Program-made: the position numbers and the translations under genes
Part shown: piece by piece, positions 1 through 6,515 of the stretch
Numbering within the stretch: the stretch's first letter is position 1
Layout: the number at the start of each line of letters is the position of its first letter
The notes under the pieces: generated by a model
What the model was told of the DNA's origin: nothing
Seen by the model: only the letters and a program-made list of their open reading frames with translations
Databases searched by the model: none
DNA from: Lysobacterales bacterium
Lineage (GTDB): Bacteria; Pseudomonadota; Gammaproteobacteria; Xanthomonadales; Xanthomonadaceae
Length of the DNA: 10,084 nt
NCBI GenBank assembly: GCA_015655035.1
Contig: JAATFS010000229.1
Coordinates: forward strand, 1 to 10,084
Direction: 5' to 3'

Positions 1-641
1 ACGTCAAACACGCCGGCGCCGATTTCCAAAACCGAGACGGCGAACGTGCCGCCGCCCAAGTCATAGACCGCGATGGTGCCGTTTTTCTTTTTGTCCAAGC
101 CGTATGCGAGCGCAGCCGCGGTGGGCTCGTTGATGATGCGCAACACGTTCAAGCCCGCGATCTTGCCGGCGTCCTTGGTGGCCTGGCGCTGGCTGTCGTT
201 GAAGTAGGCCGGAACCGTGATCACCGCTTCGGTGACCTTCTCGCCCAGGAAATCCTCGGCGGTCTTCTTCATCTTTTCCAGCACGCGCGCGGAGATTTCC
301 TGCGGCGCCATCTTCTTGCCGTCGCTGGTGCTGACCCAGGCGTCGCCGTTGTCGTGGGCCAGGATGCCGTACGGAACGTGGGCGATGTCCTTCTGCACTT
401 CAGCGTCGGTGAACTTGCGGCCGATCAGGCGCTTCACCGCGTAGAAGGTGTTCTTGGGATTGGTGACCGCCTGGCGCTTGGCCGAGGCGCCCACCAGCAC
501 TTCGCCGTCCTTGGTGTAGGCGACGATGGAGGGCGTGGTGCGGTCGCCTTCCGAATTTTCGATGACGCGCGCCTTGCCGCCATCCATGATCGCCACGCAC
601 GAATTGGTGGTGCCGAGGTCAATACCGATGATCTTGCCCAT
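1..641 (-). CDS. dnaK: Chaperone protein DnaK (Hsp70), N-terminal part, runs off the left edge
   Basis: Hsp70 ATPase that binds and releases unfolded polypeptides in the cytoplasm, working with DnaJ and GrpE. Only the first 213 residues of about 640 are present, which is most of the nucleotide-binding domain. Visible motifs are the phosphate-1 loop IDLGTTNS (residues 7-14, with D8), K70 in AVKRLIG, RIINEPTAAALAYG (168-181) and the phosphate-2 motif DLGGGTF (194-200). The ATG at 639-641 has an AGGAG ribosome-binding site at 651-655, nine bases upstream. It is the last gene seen of hrcA-grpE-dnaK; dnaJ would be expected beyond position 1. Two things are odd. Residue 201, normally Asp in DLGGGTFD, is Ala. 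From about residue 164, five of six leucines are TTG, whereas residues 1-163 use only CTG/CTC. The family assignment is certain; whether this allele is normal is not. Confidence 0.97.
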   Translation of the reverse strand, partial: MGKIIGIDLGTTNSCVAIMDGGKARVIENSEGDRTTPSIVAYTKDGEVLVGASAKRQAVTNPKNTFYAVKRLIGRKFTDAEVQKDIAHVPYGILAHDNGDAWVSTSDGKKMAPQEISARVLEKMKKTAEDFLGEKVTEAVITVPAYFNDSQRQATKDAGKIAGLNVLRIINEPTAAALAYGLDKKKNGTIAVYDLGGGTFAVSVLEIGAGVFD

Positions 642-698
642 GAGGGATGACTCCTGAAGAGTATTTACTGTGTCCGGCCGAGCCGGGTTCTGGCTCAG

Positions 699-726
699 AT
701 GTGGGGATGGCCGAATCGGGTTCAAG
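699..726 (-). promoter_or_regulatory. Sigma32-type heat-shock promoter upstream of dnaK
   Basis: Read on the minus strand, the 142-bp grpE-dnaK gap contains CTTGAA (721-726), a 14-base spacer, then CCCCACAT (699-706). This is close to the E. coli sigma32 consensus CTTGAA-N13/14-CCCCATNT. Transcription would start near 692, giving a leader of about 50 bases before the dnaK ATG. It would let dnaK be induced above hrcA and grpE on heat shock. The motif is seen directly; its function is inferred. Confidence 0.7.
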
Positions 727-783
727 CCATCCGCACGAATCTGCGTTCTGTCCGCCCCTCCCGCGCGTCAGCGGGAGCGCGGT

Positions 784-1302
784 TCAATCGTGTTGCGCCA
801 CCACCACCAGCGCCGGCCGCAGCAGGCGATCGTTGAGCAGGTAGCCCTTCTGGAACACCTGGGCGACATGACCCGGCGCAACGTCCGCCGCGTCGGTCTG
901 GCTGATGGCCTGGTGATGCTCCGGATTGAACGGCTGGCCGACCGGATCGAGCAGGGTCAGGCCATTGTCGGCGGCGACCTTGAGCAACTGCTTGTAGGTC
1001 AGGTCCAGGCCGTCGCGGAGCGGGCTTGGCTCGCTGCCCGCGGCGGTCAGGCCGGCATCCAGGCTGTCGAACACCGGCAGCAGCTCGCCCAACAGCTTCT
1101 CGTTGGCGAACTTGCGTGCCTGCTCGACATCGCGGGTGATGCGCTTGCGCTGGTTTTCCAAGTCGGCGCGCTCGCGCAGGGCGTCGGCCTTGACCAGGGC
1201 GATCTCGCTGCGCAGCGACTCGATCTCATCCTGCCGGGCGTCGGCCACCGGCGGATTCTGGGAGGGGTCTTCTGAATCGAATTCGGAATGATCGTGGTTC
1301 AT
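784..1302 (-). CDS. grpE: Nucleotide exchange factor GrpE
   Basis: Co-chaperone that acts as a homodimer to release ADP from DnaK and so resets the Hsp70 cycle; cytoplasmic. The protein has 172 residues, normal for proteobacterial GrpE. An acidic, disordered N-terminus (1-25) is followed by a long helical, coiled-coil stretch (about 25-85, including ENQRKRITRDVEQARKFANE). The C-terminal beta domain holds the family motif region FNPEHHQAI (about residues 124-132) and ends in VFQKGYLLNDRLLRPALVVV. The start is the ATG at 1300-1302; the preceding GGGAA is only a modest ribosome-binding site. It lies 97 bp after hrcA and 142 bp before dnaK on the same strand, and a sigma32-like promoter sits just upstream. 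Confidence in identity is very high. Confidence 0.97.
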   Translation of the reverse strand: MNHDHSEFDSEDPSQNPPVADARQDEIESLRSEIALVKADALRERADLENQRKRITRDVEQARKFANEKLLGELLPVFDSLDAGLTAAGSEPSPLRDGLDLTYKQLLKVAADNGLTLLDPVGQPFNPEHHQAISQTDAADVAPGHVAQVFQKGYLLNDRLLRPALVVVAQHD

Positions 1303-1346
1303 ATGCAGTTCCCGGGCAGGCGGAACACCCGCCCCTTCCCCATCCC

Positions 1347-1373
1347 TATGTGGGCTGCACCGGCCGTTTCAAG
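1347..1373 (-). promoter_or_regulatory. Sigma32-type heat-shock promoter upstream of grpE
   Basis: On the minus strand the hrcA-grpE gap holds CTTGAA (1368-1373), then 12 bases, then GCCCACATA (1347-1355). This matches the sigma32 -10 consensus CCCCATNTA except at the first C and the T after A. Transcription would begin near 1340, about 38 bases before the grpE ATG. It resembles the promoter before dnaK, including the shared CCCACAT core, which supports both calls. Function is inferred from consensus only. Confidence 0.6.
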
Positions 1374-1399
1374 CGATCAATCGCAAAGATCGCCGCCGA

Positions 1400-2455
1400 C
1401 TATCGCGGCGGCACCGGCTCCAGCGCGGCGCCGAGCACCTGTGCGGCGGTCTGCACCAGCGGGATCACCCGGTCATAGGCCATGCGCTTGGGACCGATCA
1501 CTCCCAGCACGCCCAGCACCTGGCCATGCGCGGTATACGGCGCGGTGACCAGCGACACCTCGTCCAGCGACATCATCCCGGTTTCCTCGCCGATGAAGAT
1601 GCGCACGCCCGGCGCCTGGATCGTGCGCTCCAGCAGCTGCAGGATCTCGCGCTTGCTGGCGAAGGCCTCGAACAGCTCGCGCAGGCGATCCAGGTCCGAC
1701 AGGTCCTGCACGCCCATCAGCCGGGTCTGCCCGGCCAGCACCATGCCCTCGCTGGCCGACGACGGCATCAATACCTCGCTCGCCAGCTCCACGCTGTGGG
1801 CCAGCAATTGCTCCATCTCGTCCTTGGCCACGCGTAGCTCGCGCAGCAACGAGGCACGGATGTCCGACAGCGCACGCCCGGCGAAATGAGCGTTCAGGTA
1901 ATTGGCCACCCGCTCCAGCTCGCCCGGCTCGTACGGCCGGCGCGGCTCGATCACCCGGTTCTGGACCTCGTTGTCGGCAAATACCAGGATCGCGAGCACC
2001 CGCCCGGCGTCGAGCGCGACGAAATCGATATGGCGGAAGGCGAACTGCTCGCGCCGGGGCGCACTGACCACGCCGACGAAGTGGCTCATCGCCGACAGCA
2101 TCTCCGAGGCGCTGCCCAGCAGCGACTGGGTGCCGGCGCCGGTGGCCAGCTCCGCGCGCAGCCGGCGCACCTCCTCCTCGCCCGGCGGGCGCATCTGCAC
2201 CAGGCTGTCCACGAACACCCGGTAGCCATGCGCGGTGGGCACCCGGCCAGCAGAGGTGTGTGGCGAGCTCAGCAAGCCGATATCCTCCAGATCTGCGAGG
2301 ATGTTGCGTATCGTCGCCGGGCTCACATCCAGACCGGCATGCTGAGCCAGGGTCCGCGAACCCACGGGCTCGCCGTCGCGGATGTAGCGCGCGATCAACG
2401 TCCGCAGCAATTGGCGGGCGCGAGGATCTAGCGGGGGAGTCTGGGACGCGCGCAT
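1400..2455 (-). CDS. hrcA: Heat-inducible transcription repressor HrcA
   Basis: DNA-binding repressor of heat-shock genes that recognises the CIRCE inverted repeat, with activity thought to depend on GroEL. The start is taken as the ATG at 2453-2455, giving 351 residues beginning MRASQTPPLDPRARQLL, which matches the Xanthomonas orthologues I remember. An in-frame GTG at 2494 would add 13 residues without family support. The N-terminal winged helix (about 8-85) includes the HrcA signature DVSPATIRNILADLEDIGLL and SPHTSAGRVPT. A GAF-like central region and a C-terminal segment with GEETGM and VLGVIGPKRMAYDRVIPLV follow. It is first in the operon hrcA-grpE-dnaK and diverges from recN. No CIRCE sequence (TTAGCACTC-N9-GAGTGCTAA) is visible upstream, so its operator is probably elsewhere, for example at groESL. 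Confidence 0.96.
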   Translation of the reverse strand: MRASQTPPLDPRARQLLRTLIARYIRDGEPVGSRTLAQHAGLDVSPATIRNILADLEDIGLLSSPHTSAGRVPTAHGYRVFVDSLVQMRPPGEEEVRRLRAELATGAGTQSLLGSASEMLSAMSHFVGVVSAPRREQFAFRHIDFVALDAGRVLAILVFADNEVQNRVIEPRRPYEPGELERVANYLNAHFAGRALSDIRASLLRELRVAKDEMEQLLAHSVELASEVLMPSSASEGMVLAGQTRLMGVQDLSDLDRLRELFEAFASKREILQLLERTIQAPGVRIFIGEETGMMSLDEVSLVTAPYTAHGQVLGVLGVIGPKRMAYDRVIPLVQTAAQVLGAALEPVPPR

Positions 2456-2479
2456 GGAATCAGCCGATGAGACGGACCA

Positions 2480-2508
2480 TAGATAATGTCTCACCCGCCG
2501 GTTGGCAA
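2480..2508 (-). promoter_or_regulatory. Candidate sigma70-like promoter for hrcA
   Basis: On the minus strand TTGCCA (2503-2508), a 17-base spacer and TATCTA (2480-2485) lie just before hrcA; the predicted start near 2473 leaves a short leader. The -10 matches the consensus at only three of six positions. The same -35 region also reads CTTGCC, so a degenerate sigma32 site is possible, although the C-rich -10 is missing. Weak support. Confidence 0.35.
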
Positions 2509-2585
2509 GTTATCCCATTCCCACCCCACCCTTCCGCGCCCTAAGCTTTGGCCCGGCTACCGCCAGGCCCACTACCGACCCCGCC

Positions 2586-4250
2586 ATGCTCACACACCTG
2601 TCAATCAAGGATTTCGCCGTCGTTCGCGCCACTGAACTGGAGTTCGGGCCGGGCATGACCGTGGTTTCCGGCGAAACCGGCGCCGGCAAGTCGCTGATGG
2701 TGGACGCACTGGGCTTCCTGTCCGGACTGCGCGCCGACAGCGGCGTGGTCCGCCATGGCGCCAACCGCGCGGAATTATCGGCTGAATTCGCCCTCTCCAC
2801 CGACACTCCCGCCCGTGCCTGGCTGGCCGAGAACGCGCTCGACGACGAAGAGCACTGCCAGTTGCGCCGGGTCATCCGCGCCGACGGCGGCTCGCGCTCC
2901 TGGATCAACGGCCGGCCGGTGACCCTGTCCCAGCTCAGCGAGCTGGCCTCTTATCTGGTCGAGATCCACGGCCAGCATGAGCACCAGGCACTCATGGCGC
3001 GCGGCAGCCAGCTGGCACTGCTGGACGCCTACGCCCGCAACAACCGCGAGCGCGATCAGGTGCGCCAGGCCAGCGCCCGCTGGCAGGCATTGCTGGATGA
3101 GCGCGACGCGTTGTCGGCCCAGGGCGACGTGTCCGACCGTATCGGCTACCTCGAGCACCAGCTCGGCGAGTTGCAGCGCGAAGAGCTGGACCCGGCCGCG
3201 ATCGCCGCCCTCGACGCCAATCACCGGCGCCAGGCACATGCCGCCGCACTGATCGGCGCCTGCGAGAGCGTGCTCGGGCATCTCAACGGCGATCACGGCG
3301 AGTCCGCACTGGGCCTGCTGCAATCCAGCCGCCACGAGCTGGGCCGGGTGGCCGAGCACGAGCCGCGCCTGGCCGATATCGACACCTTGCTCGACAGTGC
3401 CGCGATCCAGATCGATGAGGCGCTGGCACTGCTGGACCGCGTCCGCGACGACCTGGACGCCGATCCCGCCCAGTTCGAGGCCATGGAGCAGCGACTGAGC
3501 CGACTGCACGATCTCGCCCGCAAGCACCGGGTCGCGCCGGACGAACTGGCCGCCAGCCGCGACCGCATGATGGCCGAGGTCGAATCGCTGCGCGGCGCCG
3601 ACGAACGCCTGCAACACCTGGACAAGCACATCGCCAGCGCCACCACCGACTGGCAGACCGCCGCCACGGCCCTGGGCCTCACCCGTACCCGCGCCGCCGA
3701 GGCGCTGTCCACCGCCACCACCGTATTGATCGGCGAGCTGGGCATGGGCGGCGGCCAATTCCTGATTCAGCTAGTGCCCCAGGACAACCTGCGCCCGGAC
3801 CCGAACGGCGCCGAGCGGGTCGAGTTCCTGGTCGCCGCCAACGCCGGCCAGCCGCCGCGCCCGCTGCGCAAGGTCGCCTCCGGCGGCGAACTGTCGCGCG
3901 TATCGCTGGCGATCGAGGTCGCCGCCCTCGGCCTGGACAGCGTGCCGACCATGGTCTTCGACGAGGTCGATTCCGGCATCGGCGGCGCGGTGGCCGACAT
4001 CGTCGGGCAAAAACTGAGGGCCCTGGGCGAGCAACGACAGGTCCTGTGCGTTACCCACCTGCCCCAGGTCGCGGCCAAGGGCCATGCCCACTACCGCGTC
4101 AGCAAGGCCCCGGTCGACGGCATGACCCAGAGCTCGGTGGAACTGCTGACGCCGCAGGCGCGCCAGGAAGAACTGGCAAGAATGCTTGGCGGCGTGGAAG
4201 TCAGCAAAGAGGCGCGTGCAGCGGCCAGGAAGCTGTTGCAGGAAGCCTGA
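2586..4250 (+). CDS. recN: DNA repair protein RecN
   Basis: SMC-like ATPase that acts at DNA double-strand breaks and supports RecA-dependent recombinational repair in the cytoplasm/nucleoid. The product has 554 residues, the normal RecN length. The N-terminal ATPase half carries Walker A GETGAGKS (residues 29-36). The middle (about 150-390) is charged and helical, as expected for the coiled coil. The C-terminal half has the ABC signature SGGELSR (432-438), Walker B TMVFDEVDSGIGG with D459/E460, and the switch motif VTHLPQVAA (H491). The ATG at 2586 gives the standard start MLTHLSIKDFAVV; longer in-frame starts from 2502 have no family support. It diverges from hrcA and converges on fur. RecN is SOS-induced in many bacteria, but I see no clear LexA box in the 130 bp upstream. 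Confidence 0.96.
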   Translation: MLTHLSIKDFAVVRATELEFGPGMTVVSGETGAGKSLMVDALGFLSGLRADSGVVRHGANRAELSAEFALSTDTPARAWLAENALDDEEHCQLRRVIRADGGSRSWINGRPVTLSQLSELASYLVEIHGQHEHQALMARGSQLALLDAYARNNRERDQVRQASARWQALLDERDALSAQGDVSDRIGYLEHQLGELQREELDPAAIAALDANHRRQAHAAALIGACESVLGHLNGDHGESALGLLQSSRHELGRVAEHEPRLADIDTLLDSAAIQIDEALALLDRVRDDLDADPAQFEAMEQRLSRLHDLARKHRVAPDELAASRDRMMAEVESLRGADERLQHLDKHIASATTDWQTAATALGLTRTRAAEALSTATTVLIGELGMGGGQFLIQLVPQDNLRPDPNGAERVEFLVAANAGQPPRPLRKVASGGELSRVSLAIEVAALGLDSVPTMVFDEVDSGIGGAVADIVGQKLRALGEQRQVLCVTHLPQVAAKGHAHYRVSKAPVDGMTQSSVELLTPQARQEELARMLGGVEVSKEARAAARKLLQEA

Positions 4251-4275
4251 GCCCCCGTGTGACAGGCCGATAAAC

Positions 4276-4303
4276 AAGAAGGCGGCCGATTGGCCGCCTT
4301 CTT
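4276..4303. terminator. Bidirectional intrinsic terminator between recN and fur
   Basis: A perfect 12-bp inverted repeat, AAGAAGGCGGCC (4276-4287) and its complement (4292-4303), flanks a GATT loop. It lies 25 bases after the recN stop and 23 bases after the fur stop, between convergent genes. The A-rich side gives a U-rich tail in both directions, better on the minus strand (CTTCTTGTTTAT), so it can end both transcripts. Confidence 0.88.
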
Positions 4304-4326
4304 CACATCGCCAGCGCGATGGCGCC

Positions 4327-4737
4327 TCAGCGCACGCGCTTCTTGCGCACGTACAGCACCAGCGAATGTTCCTCCAGCTCGTAGCCGTGCGATGCGGCGA
4401 TCTGGCGCTGCAGCGCCTCGATCTCCTCGCTTTCGAACTCGATGACGTGGCCGTTGTCGACATCGACCATGTGGTCGTGATGACCGCCGCGATCCAGCTC
4501 ATAGACCGCCTGGCCGCCCTCGAAGTTGTGCTTCAGCACCAACCCCGCAGCCTCGAACTGGGTCAGCACGCGATAGACCGTCGCCAAGCCGATCTCGTCG
4601 CCGTGATCCAGCAACTGGCGGTAGATGTCTTCTGCACTCAAGTGGTGCTGGTCACTTTTCTGCTCCAGCAAATCAAGGATCCGCATTCGAGGATGCGTCA
4701 CCTTGAGGCCGACTTTGCGCAGGTCGTGGGATTCCAT
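4327..4737 (-). CDS. fur: Ferric uptake regulator Fur
   Basis: Fe(II)-responsive dimeric repressor of iron uptake genes. The protein has 136 residues. An N-terminal winged helix (about 1-82) includes LKVTHPRMRILDLL and the recognition segment GLATVYRVLTQFEAAGLV (50-67). The C-terminal dimerisation domain has the metal ligands HHDH (86-89), H31/H32, E80 and H124 in EEHSLVLYV. The protein contains no cysteine at all: the structural-zinc CxxC of E. coli Fur is replaced by D92 and N95 (VDVDNG). This matches my memory of Xanthomonas Fur and so is probably a lineage trait, with dimer stability not relying on a Cys4-type zinc site. The ATG at 4735-4737 has a good ribosome-binding site, GGAGAAGG. It diverges from bamE with overlapping promoters and converges on recN. 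Confidence 0.96.
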   Translation of the reverse strand: MESHDLRKVGLKVTHPRMRILDLLEQKSDQHHLSAEDIYRQLLDHGDEIGLATVYRVLTQFEAAGLVLKHNFEGGQAVYELDRGGHHDHMVDVDNGHVIEFESEEIEALQRQIAASHGYELEEHSLVLYVRKKRVR

Positions 4738-4802
4738 GGCCTTCTCCGTTCATTGGCGATTTAGCGCCAGCTGCCTGAGATTCGGTCGCGGCGACCGGCG
4801 GG

Positions 4803-4833
4803 AGTGTATCATCGAGGTGATTTCCTTCAGCAA
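4803..4833 (-). promoter_or_regulatory. fur: Extended -10 promoter for fur
   Basis: On the minus strand TGATACACT (4803-4811) forms an extended -10 (TGn + TACACT, four of six matches). A loose -35, TTGCTG, lies at 4828-4833 with a long 19-base spacer. The predicted start is near 4796, about 59 bases before the fur ATG. It overlaps the bamE -10 on the other strand. Confidence 0.5.
4807..4812 (+). promoter_or_regulatory. bamE: -10 element of the bamE/omlA promoter
   Basis: TATCAT matches the sigma70 -10 consensus TATAAT at five of six positions and would start transcription near 4819, about 25 bases before the bamE ATG. No good -35 is present at 16-18 bases upstream (GGTCGC at 17). It overlaps the fur -10 by two bases, so the two polymerases would compete for the site. 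Overlapping divergent omlA/fur promoters are, to my knowledge, described in Xanthomonas. Confidence 0.45.
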
Positions 4834-4843
4834 CCCGTACCCG

Positions 4844-5239
4844 ATGCGCAATCTCCTGCTGGTCGCCGCCGTAGCCCTCTCCACCACCGGCTGCGGCATC
4901 ATCTACAAGCAGCCCATCTATCAGGGAAACCTGATCAAGCAGGGCGCCGTCGAACAGCTCCAGGTCGGCCAGAGCAAGCAGCAGGTCAATGCGCTGCTGG
5001 GCACCCCGTCGATCCCGGACCCGTTCCACGCCCAGCGGTGGGACTACACCTCGACCCAGCGCACCGATCGCCTGGCGCGTACCGAGGTGAAGAACTTCAC
5101 CGTGTACTTCGAGAACGACGCCGTCACGCGCTGGGAAGGCGATTACTTCCCGAACCAGGACGAGCAGTTGGCCAAGAATGCGACCAAGCAGTTCGGGCGC
5201 AACCTGACCAAGGACAAGAAGAACCAGCGCGGCCGCTGA
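4844..5239 (+). CDS. bamE: Outer membrane assembly lipoprotein BamE (SmpA/OmlA family)
   Basis: Small accessory lipoprotein of the BAM complex, which inserts beta-barrel proteins into the outer membrane; called OmlA in xanthomonads. The protein has 131 residues. A short signal peptide MRNLLLVAAVALSTTG is followed by the lipidated Cys17. The mature protein starts with IYKQPIYQGN, the conserved BamE region, then has GQSKQQVNALLGTP and WDYTST, the SmpA/OmlA fold signature, and a basic tail. The ATG at 4844 gives a normal signal peptide. An in-frame GTG at 4817 would add nine residues, but it sits at the predicted transcription start. No strong ribosome-binding site is seen before either. It is divergent from fur and convergent with rnfH, with a 12-bp gap and no terminator hairpin. 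Confidence 0.93.
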   Translation: MRNLLLVAAVALSTTGCGIIYKQPIYQGNLIKQGAVEQLQVGQSKQQVNALLGTPSIPDPFHAQRWDYTSTQRTDRLARTEVKNFTVYFENDAVTRWEGDYFPNQDEQLAKNATKQFGRNLTKDKKNQRGR

Positions 5240-5251
5240 TCGCGACCGCGT

Positions 5252-5512
5252 CTAGGCTGGCCGGGCGCGCCTGCGCCGGGCCTCCTTCGGATCGATCAAC
5301 AGCGGCCTGAGCAGTTCCACCCGGTCGCCGTCGTGCAATGCCTGATCCGGCCTGGCCACTATTCCATGGACAGCGGTTGCCACGGCCCGGCCGTCCGGAT
5401 CCAGATTCGCGGCCGCCATCGCATCGGCCACACAGGCGCCTTCGGGCAACTCCAGCCAGCGAGCGCGGAAGCCGTCGGGCCAGGCGAATATCACCTCGAC
5501 CTTCACCGTCAC
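5252..5512 (-). CDS. rnfH: RnfH family ubiquitin-fold protein (UPF0125, RatB)
   Basis: Small protein of the RnfH/YfjF family, predicted to have a beta-grasp (ubiquitin-like) fold; its biochemical role is not settled. The 86-residue product has the family pattern VEVIFAWPDG, LPEGACVADAM and the conserved DGDRVELLRPLLIDPKEARRRRA near the C-terminus. The first GTG (5510-5512) overlaps the ratA stop as GTGA, implying translational coupling. The AGGAG ribosome-binding site reaches into that GTG and is better spaced for a second GTG at 5504-5506 (giving MKVEVIFAWP), so the protein may be two residues shorter. Its placement directly after ratA matches the ratA-ratB order of E. coli. It ends 12 bp from the convergent bamE stop. 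Confidence 0.88.
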   Translation of the reverse strand: MTVKVEVIFAWPDGFRARWLELPEGACVADAMAAANLDPDGRAVATAVHGIVARPDQALHDGDRVELLRPLLIDPKEARRRRARPA

Positions 5513-5940
5513 TCCTGGGAACGGTCGGCGACGCGGACGAAATCATTGACCATGCGGTCGGCCAGACCCTGGAAGCCCAGCATCAGCGCCGGCCCGAGCA
5601 AGCGCGAGGTCGGCTCGAAATCCAGCGTCAGCGTCACCTTGCAAGCGTTCTCGCCCAGCGCCACGAACTCCCAGCGGCCTTCCAGGCGCTTGAACGGGCC
5701 GTCGCGCAACTGCATGTCGATGCGGTGCGGACGGTCCAGCGTATTTTCGGTAGTGAACCAGGTACGGAACGCGCCCAACCCAAGATCCAGGCGTGCCACC
5801 ACGCGCCGATCGCTCTGCTCGATCAGCCGTGCCTCATCGCACCAACTGAAGCGGCGCGGATAGGCGGCGGTATCGTTTACCAGGTCGAACATGCGTGAGG
5901 CGCTGTGTTCGACCAGGGCGCTGCGGCGGATGATAGGCAT
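5509..5940 (-). CDS. ratA: RatA-type protein, START/Coq10-like (ribosome association toxin family)
   Basis: A 143-residue single-domain protein of the polyketide-cyclase/START-like superfamily. In E. coli the relative RatA blocks joining of 30S and 50S subunits; mitochondrial Coq10 relatives bind coenzyme Q, and either role is possible here. Family features are the N-terminal SALVEHSASRMFDLVNDTAAYPRRFSWC, where AYPxFxxWC is typical, LDLGLGAFRTWFTTEN in the middle, FKRLEGRWEF, and the C-terminal helix GFQGLADRMVNDFVRVA. The start is the ATG at 5938-5940, preceded by a weak GGAA. It diverges from smpB (62 bp between start codons) and is coupled to rnfH by a four-base overlap. This keeps the smpB/ratA/rnfH neighbourhood known from enterobacteria. 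Identity is firm; molecular function is less so. Confidence 0.88.
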   Translation of the reverse strand: MPIIRRSALVEHSASRMFDLVNDTAAYPRRFSWCDEARLIEQSDRRVVARLDLGLGAFRTWFTTENTLDRPHRIDMQLRDGPFKRLEGRWEFVALGENACKVTLTLDFEPTSRLLGPALMLGFQGLADRMVNDFVRVADRSQE

Positions 5941-6002
5941 TTTCCAACTTTACAGAAGACAGACAGATCGTTCGGCGGCGCCGAATGGGAGACAATAGCC
6001 GG

Positions 6003-6506
6003 ATGAGCAAGAAACCCGCCAAGGATAAAGCAAACGGCGCGACGGCCAACAAGACCATCGCCCTGAACAAGCGTGCGCGCCACGAATACCACCTGGAGGA
6101 GCGCTATGAAGCTGGCGTGGCCCTGCAAGGCTGGGAAGTGAAGTCCATCCGCGCCGGCCGCGCCAACATCATCGACGGCTACGCCTATATCCGCTCGGGT
6201 GAGATCTACCTGATCGGTGCGCAGATCACCCCGTTGATCCAGGCCTCCACCCATGTGGTGGCCGAAGACCGCCGCACCCGCAAGCTGCTGCTGCATCGGC
6301 GCGAGATCGACAAGCTGATCGGACGCGTCGAACGCGACGGCTACACCCTGGTACCGACCGCGCTGTACTGGAGCAAGAACAAGGTCAAGCTGGAAATCGC
6401 CCTGGCCAAGGGCAAGCAGGACCACGACAAGCGCGACGCGGCCAAGGACCGTGACTGGCAGCGCGACAAGCAACGCGTGATGCGCCGCCATAACCGCGAC
6501 GCTTAA
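6003..6506 (+). CDS. smpB: SsrA-binding protein SmpB
   Basis: RNA-binding protein that carries tmRNA to ribosomes stalled on broken mRNA, allowing trans-translation. The 167-residue product starts with a lysine-rich N-terminus. The OB-fold core includes ALNKRARHEYHLEERYEAG, the signature GWEVKSIRAGRANIIDGYA, LHRREIDKLIG and YTLVPTALYWSKNKVKLEIALAKGK. The basic C-terminal tail KRDAAKDRDWQRDKQRVMRR is expected to fill the mRNA channel. The ATG at 6003 follows GGGAGA (5987-5992) by ten bases; an in-frame ATG at 5985 would add six residues. Its RNA partner ssrA begins 153 bases downstream on the same strand. Confidence 0.96.
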   Translation: MSKKPAKDKANGATANKTIALNKRARHEYHLEERYEAGVALQGWEVKSIRAGRANIIDGYAYIRSGEIYLIGAQITPLIQASTHVVAEDRRTRKLLLHRREIDKLIGRVERDGYTLVPTALYWSKNKVKLEIALAKGKQDHDKRDAAKDRDWQRDKQRVMRRHNRDA

Positions 6507-6515
6507 ACCACAGGG

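Noticed and set aside
1886..2431. 181-codon plus-strand frame opposite hrcA
   Set aside because: Antisense shadow of hrcA with His/Arg/Gln-rich translation and no domain.
2456..2585. CIRCE or LexA box between hrcA and recN
   Set aside because: Neither TTAGCACTC/GAGTGCTAA nor a CTGT-N8-ACAG or xanthomonad-type SOS repeat is present on reading the region.
2775..3758. Long open frame of 327 codons on the minus strand inside recN
   Set aside because: It lies fully antisense to a well-conserved recN, has low-complexity Gln/Gly/Ala composition and matches no family I know. Long antisense frames are common in GC-rich genes.
5968..5996. Possible -10 (GACAAT, 5991-5996) that would make smpB nearly leaderless
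   Set aside because: No matching -35 at the right distance, and a GGGAGA ribosome-binding site suits an ordinary leader.
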